Program-made: the position numbers and the translations under genes | Notes under the pieces: generated by a model | Told to the model about the DNA's origin: nothing | The model's input: the letters and a program-made list of their open reading frames with translations, nothing else | Databases searched by the model: none | Shown: positions 7,052-15,712 of the stretch, piece by piece | How positions within the stretch are numbered: position 1 is the first letter of the stretch | Layout: each line of letters starts with the position of its first letter | Source of the DNA: a virus | DNA length: 35,621 nucleotides | Virus record (IMG/VR): IMGVR_UViG_3300005253_000948 | Span: 1 to 35,621 of that record | Strand: one strand, 5' to 3'

Positions 7052-9001
7052 CTACTTGTTCCAGTGATCAGCGATCGTAACCCCCACTTCATCGTTGGTT
7101 CCTACTGGAACGGTCTGGACAAAGCGACGGAACGCTTGTCTCATGACCTCGGCTTTGATTTCTGCGATTTCTTCTGCCCTATCTTCAGGCACTTCGGAAA
7201 CAATTTCATCGTGGACCGTGAAGAGAAGCTTTGCACCTTCAATGTTGTCGTATACTCGCTGCAATTTATTCATAGCTTCCTTCGTAATGTCCGCGTTGGT
7301 CCCTTGGATGACAGCATTGTTGCCCGCTCTACGAGTTGCGTTGCGCGAGCGTCGGAACATCTGCTCATCTTCGGGATCGGCCAGAGTGTAATACCGCTTA
7401 CGTCCAAGGATAGTCTTGCTATATCGGAGCGCAATCGACTCATGGCTGTTGCTATCTAACCATTGTTTAATACCAAAGTATGTAGTGAAGTAATCATCAA
7501 GAATCTTTTCAGCTTCGTTCTGAGGAATCTTAAATCTCTCAGCTAAAGACCACGCACTTAGTCCGTATGCGATACCGAAGTTAATGACCTTTGTCTTGTT
7601 TCGGAAATCGTATACCCTATGATACATAGATACGTCAGATTCACTGTATAAGTCAAGTAGGTTCGCCGAGGGGTGGTCCTTTTTCTTAACTTCGTTGTAG
7701 ATATCTAACTCACTATCTGTGATCCCAAATACTTGTTGTGCCGTAATAATGTGGAGGTCCCCTCCTCCCTCAAAAATCTCAATAAAGCGACGGTCTTGTG
7801 AGACCTCCGCGAGGATGCGTAACTCACACTGACTATAATCAGCGGTTAGTATCTTGTTGCATGGTAGTGCTTTAAAGCACGAACGGAAAGAGACATTAAC
7901 GAACTCATCTTCTCTATCCTGAGGCATGTTCTGTAGGTTAGGCTTATCCGAACTTAGACGTCCAGTCGTAGTACCTAACTGATGAAATGTAGCGTGCAGT
8001 CGATTATCCTGTCGGGAAATCTTCCCCAACACAGCCTCACCATAGGTAGAAACTAGCTTATCATACCCTCTCCACTGCAGAAGGTGTGCGGCGAGGGGAT
8101 GGTCTACCCTCTTAAGGGTCTTTTCTTCCGTGTTATCCAACTTATGTCCAAGCTTCTCGAACGCGTCTAGGATCTGATCTTTACTGGATATATTTACCGT
8201 AGAAGCACCGAAGAGAGTGTTCTGATCCTGAAAGGGTTCCAGGATAACAGTAATCTCTTTTCTAATTACCTCCGCTTGCGCCTTCGCTTCCTGAATAATC
8301 CTTCGCCAATGATCCTGATCGATGGTGACCCCGTTAATCTCCATTTCTGCGCACGGTCGGATGAATTCAAACTCAAGAAGGGCTGTGTCAATTAGTCCCT
8401 CGTCTTGCAACATACTGCTAAGGATATCTACAAGAGGGTGGAGGAAGAGAACATCGTCTGCAGCGTATTGAAGCTGCCTGGGAGTGAACTCTTTGCGATA
8501 CTGGTGGTTGATGAAGCTAGTCCGGACAGACTTGTCCATGTTGATTCCTAAGAACTTCTTCGCTAGGAACGCCAATCCCTTGTAAGGGAACTGCTTCTTG
8601 TGCTTTTCTCCCATCGGAATGAAACCACCTTTGTGGTTATCGATCAAACCGGAGGTCAACAATCTATAAGCCAGCTGGGTGTCAAACATACCGTCCAACT
8701 GAACACCCAACTCTCTGCTGGTAGCCTGATAATCGAACTTAAGGTTGTGTCCTATCTTCAAGATGTTAGGATCCTCTAAGATAGGAGCTAACCTCTTCCC
8801 ATCTATCTTACGAGGATCAAATAGGTACGCGACCTCCTCGGTACCTAACTGCATTAGAAGAAGTTTGTCTTGGCCGTCGACCACCTTAAGTCCAGTAGTC
8901 TCAACGTCATATCCCAAACGAGAATATTGCGAAAGAAATTCTAATGCTTCGTCTACTTTATAATCATCATCCACGTACACATAGTTCAAATCATCTATCA
9001 C
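7052..9001 (-). CDS. polA: Family A DNA polymerase with 3'-5' exonuclease
   Basis: The 649-residue protein lacks the 5' nuclease domain of bacterial Pol I. The DnaQ-type proofreading domain (about 1-200) has Asp32 and Glu34 in YDVETTG, Asp90 in GHNLKFDY, and Tyr179/Asp183 in YAADD. The polymerase part has TTGRLSSDKPNLQNMP, motif A LTADYSQCELR (Asp388), motif B R467-x3-K471-x3-F475-x3-Y479 (KVINFGIAYG), and motif C TVHDE (Asp598). Phe475 aligns with E. coli Phe762. About 28 extra residues precede the O-helix, between FGI at 425 and Arg467. The start is GTG, overlapping the upstream stop as GTGA. It is the likely replicative polymerase of the phage. Confidence 0.96.
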   Translation of the reverse strand: MIDDLNYVYVDDDYKVDEALEFLSQYSRLGYDVETTGLKVVDGQDKLLLMQLGTEEVAYLFDPRKIDGKRLAPILEDPNILKIGHNLKFDYQATSRELGVQLDGMFDTQLAYRLLTSGLIDNHKGGFIPMGEKHKKQFPYKGLAFLAKKFLGINMDKSVRTSFINHQYRKEFTPRQLQYAADDVLFLHPLVDILSSMLQDEGLIDTALLEFEFIRPCAEMEINGVTIDQDHWRRIIQEAKAQAEVIRKEITVILEPFQDQNTLFGASTVNISSKDQILDAFEKLGHKLDNTEEKTLKRVDHPLAAHLLQWRGYDKLVSTYGEAVLGKISRQDNRLHATFHQLGTTTGRLSSDKPNLQNMPQDREDEFVNVSFRSCFKALPCNKILTADYSQCELRILAEVSQDRRFIEIFEGGGDLHIITAQQVFGITDSELDIYNEVKKKDHPSANLLDLYSESDVSMYHRVYDFRNKTKVINFGIAYGLSAWSLAERFKIPQNEAEKILDDYFTTYFGIKQWLDSNSHESIALRYSKTILGRKRYYTLADPEDEQMFRRSRNATRRAGNNAVIQGTNADITKEAMNKLQRVYDNIEGAKLLFTVHDEIVSEVPEDRAEEIAEIKAEVMRQAFRRFVQTVPVGTNDEVGVTIADHWNK

Positions 9002-9903
9002 TTCAATGCCCTCTTTCGCTTCTTAACCATGGCTGCCAACTCCTCCTCGAAGTCAGCCTCGCACTCAAAACCTAGTAACTCCTTAGCAGGCACCGTGTCT
9101 GCTACAGAATCAACTACCATAATACAAGGATCTTCTAGAAACTTCAACTGCCCCTGGAACCCGGTAGCCTCTTTAACAGCAGAAGCCACATTCTTTACAG
9201 GTACACCTACCCCGGTTCCAATATCTAGGCGACCCAAACCCTTAACGTCTGTGTTAATCACAAGTTCACATGCTTTTACAGCGTCGGAAATGTGGACCAT
9301 GTCCCGCTCTTTGTTCACATTATATAGAGCAACATCGGAGCCTAAGAGCATCGTATCTGTGAGGAAATTAACCATGCTATTGGAGGAGAAAGACTTACTC
9401 AGACCGTAGATCTCTGAGAAACGCATCGAAGTGGCCTCAATGCCCATCAGAGGAGCTATAAGATGAAGCAAGTCCTCAGATGCCCGCTTAGAAATACCAT
9501 GATGAGACAAAGGCTCACGTGCTGCCTCGGAGGAAGCAAAGATAATCTTAGACGGTCTGGGTTTTACTATACTACAGGCGTCTAACAAATTAGCCATACC
9601 TACATAGTTAATCTCAGAACAAGCTCTAAAGTTATCTACAGATTCAGGGCGGGTGATAAAGGCGGCGAGGTGGACAATCACATCAGGCTTGTAGCGGTCG
9701 ATGACTCGGAAAAAGTCGTAATAATTACGAACATTGCCTACCACTGCGGGGTGTACGTTCTTTCTTTTAGGTAACTTGTTGTTCAGTCCTGAACCATGGA
9801 GGAAGCTATCAAGGATGTAGATTTGATTACTACGAACCTTCGCCAAGCTAGCCACCAACTCCTGTCCTAAAAATCCTGCGCCTCCGGTGATTAGAATCTT
9901 CAC
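8998..9903 (-). CDS. NAD-dependent epimerase/dehydratase-like, catalytic Tyr replaced by His
   Basis: This 301-residue extended short-chain dehydrogenase starts at GTG behind an AGGAGG site. The Rossmann motif TGGAGFLG is at about residues 6-13, with VHLAAF at 78-83 and a Ser-Ser pair at 124-125. The active-site Y-x-x-x-K reads H135-G-I-S-K139: His (codon CAT) stands where Tyr normally acts as the general base. RFSEIYG and the later MVHISDA match the family. The cofactor site is intact, so it may bind NAD and a sugar nucleotide with altered chemistry, or be a non-catalytic partner. It is the last gene of the sugar cassette, directly before polA. Confidence 0.88.
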   Translation of the reverse strand: MKILITGGAGFLGQELVASLAKVRSNQIYILDSFLHGSGLNNKLPKRKNVHPAVVGNVRNYYDFFRVIDRYKPDVIVHLAAFITRPESVDNFRACSEINYVGMANLLDACSIVKPRPSKIIFASSEAAREPLSHHGISKRASEDLLHLIAPLMGIEATSMRFSEIYGLSKSFSSNSMVNFLTDTMLLGSDVALYNVNKERDMVHISDAVKACELVINTDVKGLGRLDIGTGVGVPVKNVASAVKEATGFQGQLKFLEDPCIMVVDSVADTVPAKELLGFECEADFEEELAAMVKKRKRALK

Positions 9904-9927
9904 CCTATCCTCCTAATAATACGACAA

Positions 9928-10911
9928 TTAGCACCCTACGACAACATCATCTCCATGAATTTTCTGCGCCTCGGAGACGTAGTCCATGTAATCCTTGTCC
10001 TCTTCAATAAGTGATAGGGAAAGCTCCTCGGGATGATACCATAAGAAATAGGTAAGAAACCCCTCTCTAACCTCAGTGAACTGGGGGTCATAGCTGGGCA
10101 ACCCGTACTTCCGATTTTCAATAAACCAGTCCTTGATTTCTTGGGCTATATTCCCTTGTCGGAAATACGCTTCGACGTCGAGCCAGTTATCAAACTCAAC
10201 ATGGTTGTTGATAAGCTTTCGGAAAGGCAACCACAGGGGGTTAGTCTCTCTCATGTTGTGTCCCCCACCACATGTGTAGAAATTCCTGATACCCCGGACC
10301 CAAACAAGGTTCTCCCGCTTAACGTGCTCGTAAACAATTTCCTGCTCGGTGTTGGCAAAGTCAGTGGCCTTGATTTCCTTTTGACCTGTAGGGAAAATTA
10401 GAGTCTCGTGTACTACATGTCCCGGATCTTCATAGTGAATACCCGGTTCCCAGATAAAAATCAAAGGCTTCCAGAAATCAGAGAGACGCTCGTTGATCCG
10501 GTTCCACTCACGGTCAAGAGTTACTACTCTGCACCTGACAGCAAGGGATGTTGCGCCGGATTGGAGCATTTGACGAGTAATTTCCTTGATGTTCTGCATC
10601 AAAGGCTCCGAAAAAAACTCATCATCGTCCGCTACACAACAGACAGAAATCTCACCAGGCTCTCTTAGTTCCCCAACCCTCTTGAAATATTGGTTGCGGC
10701 TCTTAGGAAAGTCATCACACCATTTGAAATCAACCACATCTACCTTATCCTGCTGCTCTAACCACTCAACTGTTCCATCTATGGAGCCTCCGTCTACGAT
10801 AACAAACTGGTCAAAGTAAGGGAACGCTCGCTCCAGATTTGGTTGCATAGTTGTAATACGGTCGGTTACCATCTGACAAAAATATGTCTTGATTTTTAGT
10901 GAATCCACCAT
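9928..10911 (-). CDS. Family 2-like glycosyltransferase, tandem paralog A
   Basis: I start at the ATG with GGAG six bases upstream rather than at an earlier in-frame TTG, giving 327 residues. The GT-A fold is seen as FVIVDGGSIDGTVEWL (about 36-51), a K-x-x-x-R-N-Q-Y segment, and a metal-binding acidic run VADDDEF at about 93-99. A long C-terminal half (WKPLIFIWEPG, RNFYTCGGGHN, PLWLPFRKLI) has no known name but is conserved in the next gene. It most likely transfers a sugar from a nucleotide donor. The paralog immediately upstream has the same architecture, which points to a tandem duplication. Acceptor unknown. Confidence 0.87.
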   Translation of the reverse strand: MVDSLKIKTYFCQMVTDRITTMQPNLERAFPYFDQFVIVDGGSIDGTVEWLEQQDKVDVVDFKWCDDFPKSRNQYFKRVGELREPGEISVCCVADDDEFFSEPLMQNIKEITRQMLQSGATSLAVRCRVVTLDREWNRINERLSDFWKPLIFIWEPGIHYEDPGHVVHETLIFPTGQKEIKATDFANTEQEIVYEHVKRENLVWVRGIRNFYTCGGGHNMRETNPLWLPFRKLINNHVEFDNWLDVEAYFRQGNIAQEIKDWFIENRKYGLPSYDPQFTEVREGFLTYFLWYHPEELSLSLIEEDKDYMDYVSEAQKIHGDDVVVGC

Positions 10912-10912
10912 G

Positions 10913-11923
10913 TTAAACTCCAATCCTCACATCGGGTCCGTGAATCTTACGGGCCTCGTTAGCATAATCCTTGTAGCTCTTATCATGCTCCAAAAGTTCT
11001 ACAGGAATCTCCTCCGGATGGAACCATACGAAATACGTCAGAAAACTCTCCCGGATTTCGGAAGCGCCATCATAGTTATACATACGCCCTTCGTGCTCAA
11101 AGCCCGTCTCCTCAGCAGAAAGCCCCTCGCAGCGATATTTAATCAACCAGTCCTTCAAATCCTGAGCAATGTTACCCTTAGCGAGGTACGCCTCGACCTC
11201 TGTCCAGTTTTCAAAAGAACCTACCTGCGCTAACAGCTGACGAAACGGCATCCACAGAGGCTGTTGGGGTCCTAGGTTAGGGCCTCCTCCAAAGGTATAA
11301 AAGTTACGCATCCCTCGGGGCCAAATAACATTCTCCTGCTTGATATGTTCGTATAGGATCTCATTGTCAGTATCTGCAAAATCCTGAGCCCGGGTTTGTC
11401 GTGTACCGGAAGGCATCTGCAACGCTTCATGGAGACGGGTATCTGCATACTGAATTTCCGGTTCCCAGAAGAAGATCAACGGCTTCCAAAACTCGTCCAA
11501 AGACTCCCACACTCGGGTACCCTCACGATCCACACTAACACTTCGGCAGCGGATCGCGAGCTGATTAAAGTTACCCTGTAGCATCTGGAGGCCGAAATCC
11601 TTAATATGCTCCATACAAAACTGCGAGTAAAACTCATCATCGTCCGCTACACAAATCAAAGAAGCTTCCCCGTCCTCACGTAGTTCGGTGACCTTATTTA
11701 TATACTGGTTACGACTAAGAGGAAAGTTGTCACACCACTTAAACTCTACAAGCTCCACCTTATCCTGTTCCTTGAGCCACTCTATTGTACCATCCGTAGA
11801 CCCACCGTCTATAATAACAAACTTATCAAAGTAGGGGTAAGCTCTCTCTATGTTTGCCCGCATCATGTCCAGACGGTCCGTTACCATCTGACAGAAATAC
11901 GTCTTGATGTTGACCTCGTTCAT
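10913..11923 (-). CDS. Family 2-like glycosyltransferase, tandem paralog B
   Basis: This 336-residue product starts at an ATG with AGGAG seven bases upstream. It parallels its downstream neighbour from the first residues (IKTYFCQMVTDR), through FVIIDGGSTDGTIEWL, CVADDDEF at about 91-98, and RNFYTFGGGPN, to the end (ESFLTYFVWFHPEE, KIHG). About half the residues look identical by eye. Paralog B has an additional segment near residues 268-290 (CEGLSAEETGFEHEGRMYNY). Both keep the acidic metal site, so both are probably active with different acceptors or donors. The two genes are separated by one base. Confidence 0.87.
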   Translation of the reverse strand: MNEVNIKTYFCQMVTDRLDMMRANIERAYPYFDKFVIIDGGSTDGTIEWLKEQDKVELVEFKWCDNFPLSRNQYINKVTELREDGEASLICVADDDEFYSQFCMEHIKDFGLQMLQGNFNQLAIRCRSVSVDREGTRVWESLDEFWKPLIFFWEPEIQYADTRLHEALQMPSGTRQTRAQDFADTDNEILYEHIKQENVIWPRGMRNFYTFGGGPNLGPQQPLWMPFRQLLAQVGSFENWTEVEAYLAKGNIAQDLKDWLIKYRCEGLSAEETGFEHEGRMYNYDGASEIRESFLTYFVWFHPEEIPVELLEHDKSYKDYANEARKIHGPDVRIGV

Positions 11924-11924
11924 C

Positions 11925-12938
11925 TTATAGCTCCTCAAAGAAGTTAACGATAAGCCTGCTGGCTCTATCTTGTGCGTGATCTACAATGGCTTCCTGTCCT
12001 AAAAGCACTGACTTCTCAAAGAAGTCTTTGTCTGTCCACGCTCTCGTAATAAACTCTACAATTTCAAACTCGCTGGAGTCTAAGGGAATGAAAGGAAAAT
12101 CACACTTATCAAACGGAGGACATTGCTTCTGGTTCTCAAAGATTATCGGTAGTGCCCCCGCCGCTACAGCTTCTGCCATTGAGGGCGCAGCTACTGGGTG
12201 ATGGACACCCACAAGCAATTTCGACATTCGAATAGACTCCTGAACATAATCGTAAGGTGCCCAGTTACTCAAACTCTCACTACCTCCGATCTGCATTATC
12301 TGAGTAAAGAGAGACTTCGCTTCTACTTCTGTCTCTGGGGTGCAGTTCCTGTAGTCATCGCTCATAATCCACGCACCGTCCACAAACAAACCACCCGACG
12401 CATGGCGGTCGGCAACCAAATCACGCAAACCTTTAAGCATCCCCACCAAATACTCAGGAATTTCATTAGGACGCTTACTATACCAATGAAATCGTGTCCT
12501 ATCAAATCCCGGAGGTGCTGTCGAAGAGTGAGTAATGATGGGAACAAAATGACCCTTACCCCAACTCCAAGGGTGGATCACAGGGATATGGTCATACACA
12601 GAGTCGTCCGTGGGAAAGAACAACGCTTGTACTCTCTTCGGTGCCTTTAAACGTGCTATCCAGGGCCCGCGATCGGTCTGCCCCAGGTGCGGCACGTCCA
12701 GGAATGCGTCCATTGACACCACGATATCACATTCCCTGTCCGAGCGGACGTTGAGGATGGAATCAAAAGCTACTCCCCGATCTGTATAGGGACGGACCAT
12801 GTCGTTACTGAAGATAGTAACATTATGCCCGGCAGCTGAAAGAACGCCAGCCATGTGGACCAACCAGCGTCCTTCACCTCTTAGCTTAGAATTGAAACCA
12901 TCGTAATAAAACCCAGGACTAGCTATGAAAATCTTCAT
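11925..12938 (-). CDS. GT-B glycosyltransferase-like protein
   Basis: This 337-residue protein opens with MKIFIASPGFYYDGFNSKLRG and has the layout of GT-B enzymes: an N-terminal Rossmann-like half with GRWLVHMAGVLSAAGHNVTIFS near 23-44, and a C-terminal donor-binding half with KLLVGVHHPVAAPSMAEAVA followed by GALPIIF. Glu256 sits where the donor-contacting acidic residue of the GT4 E-x7-E region lies. The usual first Glu of that motif is not obvious, so activity is less certain than for its neighbours. Its ATG overlaps the stop of the dehydratase gene (ATGA). It belongs to the sugar cassette. Confidence 0.72.
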   Translation of the reverse strand: MKIFIASPGFYYDGFNSKLRGEGRWLVHMAGVLSAAGHNVTIFSNDMVRPYTDRGVAFDSILNVRSDRECDIVVSMDAFLDVPHLGQTDRGPWIARLKAPKRVQALFFPTDDSVYDHIPVIHPWSWGKGHFVPIITHSSTAPPGFDRTRFHWYSKRPNEIPEYLVGMLKGLRDLVADRHASGGLFVDGAWIMSDDYRNCTPETEVEAKSLFTQIMQIGGSESLSNWAPYDYVQESIRMSKLLVGVHHPVAAPSMAEAVAAGALPIIFENQKQCPPFDKCDFPFIPLDSSEFEIVEFITRAWTDKDFFEKSVLLGQEAIVDHAQDRASRLIVNFFEEL

Positions 12939-13924
12939 TGCTCCGTCCGAAACTTGTTAAATTCTTTGTACCAATCTACTGTCATACGCAAACCGTCAGG
13001 CATCGTCACGTATTCGAAATCGGGAATAAAGGAGCGAAGCTTGGTAAGATCTAACCACTGCTTCTCAATTTCATGGAAGTTGTCTTGCTTCTCAACAACT
13101 TCGGGGGCCAGGTCGCTACCTGCGGCTGCGCAGATGTCCGACATAAGATCTCCAATCTGAAAAGTCTCACCAGATCCCAGGTTAATAGCATGTCCACGGG
13201 TGATGTCGATCTTCTCCATCAGCTGACAAATGATCTCTGCCGCATCACCTACGTAGATGAACTCCCGAACATAGTTAGCGACACCTCCGTAAAGAACCGG
13301 GGCTTCTCCGTTTAGAAGTCGAAGAATGGATCCTGGCAGGAGTCTACTCAGGTTCATGTCCCCAGGACCATAGAGGTTAGCACCTCGGATAGTATAGGTA
13401 GGCAGATCGTAGTTATTGTCATATGCCTTAGCAATCAATCCCGCACACGCTTTAGATACCTCATACACGGCAGAGGGCTTGAGCGCCTGATCCTCTCGAT
13501 ATGGAAGGTCGCGTGCGTCGAAGGACCCGTAAGCCTTATCACTCTCCATACACAGCACACCCTTCACCGTACCAACAGAACGTGCTGCCTCTAATACCCT
13601 GGCAGTGCCCATGATATTGGTCTCAAAACATCCAATGGGATCAAGGGAGCACTTCCTCACAATAGGATCGGCGGCAAGGTGAAATACAAACTCAATCTCA
13701 TAGTCTGCAATGACCCTCGTCATGTCCGCGAGAGATGTGATGTCCCCATTTACCAAATGATTCACAGGTAGTCCTTCAAATTTGACGTAACTATCCTTGT
13801 GCATGTCGTGTACCAAACCGACCACCTCTGCTCCGCGATCTAGAAGACGTTCAACAACATGTCCTCCCAAGAAACCAGAGGCACCGGTAACCAATACCAA
13901 CTTATTCTTAAGATCAACACCCAT
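12935..13924 (-). CDS. NAD-dependent nucleotide-sugar epimerase/dehydratase
   Basis: The 329-residue extended short-chain dehydrogenase has VTGASGFLGG at 12-21, FHLAADP at 81-87, SDKAYG at 128-133 and an intact Y154-E-V-S-K158 catalytic pair. ANLYGPGDMNLSRLLPG and a REFIYVGDAA stretch resemble CDP-glucose 4,6-dehydratase and GDP-mannose 4,6-dehydratase relatives, which make 4-keto-6-deoxy sugars. The exact substrate cannot be read from sequence. It probably supplies a modified nucleotide sugar to the neighbouring transferases. Junctions are TAATG upstream and ATGA downstream, so translation is likely coupled. Confidence 0.9.
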   Translation of the reverse strand: MGVDLKNKLVLVTGASGFLGGHVVERLLDRGAEVVGLVHDMHKDSYVKFEGLPVNHLVNGDITSLADMTRVIADYEIEFVFHLAADPIVRKCSLDPIGCFETNIMGTARVLEAARSVGTVKGVLCMESDKAYGSFDARDLPYREDQALKPSAVYEVSKACAGLIAKAYDNNYDLPTYTIRGANLYGPGDMNLSRLLPGSILRLLNGEAPVLYGGVANYVREFIYVGDAAEIICQLMEKIDITRGHAINLGSGETFQIGDLMSDICAAAGSDLAPEVVEKQDNFHEIEKQWLDLTKLRSFIPDFEYVTMPDGLRMTVDWYKEFNKFRTEQ

Positions 13925-14583
13925 TACTCATTCTCCTTTTTAATTATCTTGTAAAGATTGTTCTGCTCCTCTTGCTTACCACTGCTCTTGTAGTGTAGGA
14001 TATTCAAACGAGCAGGCTCTTCCATAGTATCACGTTTATAGTCTATTTCGGTGCGCCTCTCAAATCCCACAATCTCCTCGTGAACGGGGCCCTCAAAGCG
14101 ACAATACTTCCTAAACAACCGGTACTGGTAGTCGGGGTAAATATCCGTCTGAATCCCATCGATTATATTCTTTCGAGCAATACCAAAACAATCGTATTTG
14201 GCAGCTTCGCCCTCTTCCAAATCTCCCGGAATACAAAGGATGCCTGCCATCATTAATGCCCGCTGACCTTCAACATCGTCAATAAGCATAGATATAACCT
14301 CCAATAAAGGGGGGTCTAATCTCTCATCTGGGTCATGCAGGTAAACCCAATCCGTATCCAAAGCCTCAATTGCTCGATTCTTTTGAGCAGAAAAGTCATT
14401 CTCAAAAGGATGGTGAATCATACGTGCGCCAAGCCTCTCACACCACTGAACAGTGTCGTCCGTGGAACCTCCATCCACTACCACGATGTCATCCGCCACG
14501 TTATAAAACTGAGGAATGGTAGCAGGAATATGTATCTCTTCATTCAAGGTAATCATTGCCAATCCGAGAGTAGGCTTAGACAT
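13924..14583 (-). CDS. Family 2 glycosyltransferase
   Basis: The chosen ATG has GGGAGGT eight bases upstream and overlaps the previous gene by eight bases, giving 219 residues. It has the classic GT2 start LGLAMITLNEE, then IVVVDGGSTDDTVQWCE (33-49), an N-D-F-S-A-Q-K-N-R segment, and the DxD metal site HDPDE (Asp84, Asp86). YRLFRK near the middle and GPVHEEI match the lipopolysaccharide-core type of GT2. It is shorter than the two paralogous GT2 genes and not closely related to them. Probably cytoplasmic; no membrane anchor is seen. Confidence 0.92.
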   Translation of the reverse strand: MSKPTLGLAMITLNEEIHIPATIPQFYNVADDIVVVDGGSTDDTVQWCERLGARMIHHPFENDFSAQKNRAIEALDTDWVYLHDPDERLDPPLLEVISMLIDDVEGQRALMMAGILCIPGDLEEGEAAKYDCFGIARKNIIDGIQTDIYPDYQYRLFRKYCRFEGPVHEEIVGFERRTEIDYKRDTMEEPARLNILHYKSSGKQEEQNNLYKIIKKENE

Positions 14584-15712
14584 TATCAGCACCTCCCTGG
14601 TCAATTTCTACCAATCTCTTTACAATCATATCTCCTATCTTATCCCAAGTAAAGTTCTTCTGAATGTTTTCGCGAGACAGTAGCCCTTTAGCTTTAGCCT
14701 CGTCGCGGTTGTTGTACACGTGACGCATATAACCCATGGCTTGTCCAATATCAGGCTCACACCACATCTGATCTCCCTTATAGTAGGGGGACCAGGGCAT
14801 GCCGGCAACAGGTGTCATCGTATAATCGACAGGGTAGCTGTTCTCTTCATTCAGAAAGTCTGACTGTCCTCCATAAGAGGGGGTAATGATCGGATTACCC
14901 ATGGCGGCCGCTTCGAAATGGGGAAGTCCCCACCCCTCTGACCGCTGCATTAAGGCAAAGCAATCCCCCCGCTTGTGTAATCCCAAAATATCATCCCTAC
15001 TCATATTCTCCACGATTACATACATCTTAGGGAAATGATCCAAGGTTATGTACTTCTTGTAGTCCTTGATTAGACTAATAACCTTCTCTCTATCCCCTGC
15101 ATGATCGTGCATGTACGTCTTCAACACCAAGCATACGTCATCCACTCCAGTAAACGCAGCGGTGTACGCTGCCAGAAGACCGTAAGGATTCTTACGTTCC
15201 TGCCATTGAAAAATAGAGTAAAATAAGTAGTCGTTTGCGCCCACGCCGTCGATGTTAAAGTTCGGAACAGAGTCCAAATCGGGTACATCGATAGCATGCG
15301 GGATCTTATAAAGAGGCGTACGTACTCCTGAATCACGAAAGACATTCATGTTCCAGTCACAAGGTAGCCACACCTCGTTCACTCTATTACACGCCATGGT
15401 CCAGGCGGGATGGAGCTTGCTGGTCTCCCACACAGTGTACCCGATAATGTGCTTTTTGGTTTCAAACTTAGTCCAGTGTGCCCACAGATCGGGAGTGGAA
15501 TGGACAATAATCTTATCATAATCAATACTAGCATCGATCAGACTCTTCAAGATTTCGCCATCCTCTCCCAGATCTGGACGGGTCTGCTCGAAAGAAATAG
15601 GAGCCAACGTAATAGGATATCCCTTTCGATAGATGGAAAGGACATAATTCCTTGCCGCTTCCGCATACCCACTTCCGTCAAAGACAGGTCCTATGTATTT
15701 GACTCCCGACAT
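14576..15712 (-). CDS. Family 4-type glycosyltransferase
   Basis: This 378-residue GT-B retaining glycosyltransferase opens with YIGPVFDGSGYAEAAR, a phosphate-binding glycine loop. The donor-binding half has the Arg173/Lys174 pair in FQWQERKNP, then QRSEGWGLPHFEAAAMG at 256-272 holding the paired glutamates Glu259 and Glu267 (E-x7-E). GYTVWE near 91-96 is common in phage and environmental relatives. The ATG overlaps the stop of the upstream gene (TAATG). Its position between two other transferase genes supports action on a shared glycan. Confidence 0.92.
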   Translation of the reverse strand: MSGVKYIGPVFDGSGYAEAARNYVLSIYRKGYPITLAPISFEQTRPDLGEDGEILKSLIDASIDYDKIIVHSTPDLWAHWTKFETKKHIIGYTVWETSKLHPAWTMACNRVNEVWLPCDWNMNVFRDSGVRTPLYKIPHAIDVPDLDSVPNFNIDGVGANDYLFYSIFQWQERKNPYGLLAAYTAAFTGVDDVCLVLKTYMHDHAGDREKVISLIKDYKKYITLDHFPKMYVIVENMSRDDILGLHKRGDCFALMQRSEGWGLPHFEAAAMGNPIITPSYGGQSDFLNEENSYPVDYTMTPVAGMPWSPYYKGDQMWCEPDIGQAMGYMRHVYNNRDEAKAKGLLSRENIQKNFTWDKIGDMIVKRLVEIDQGGADNV

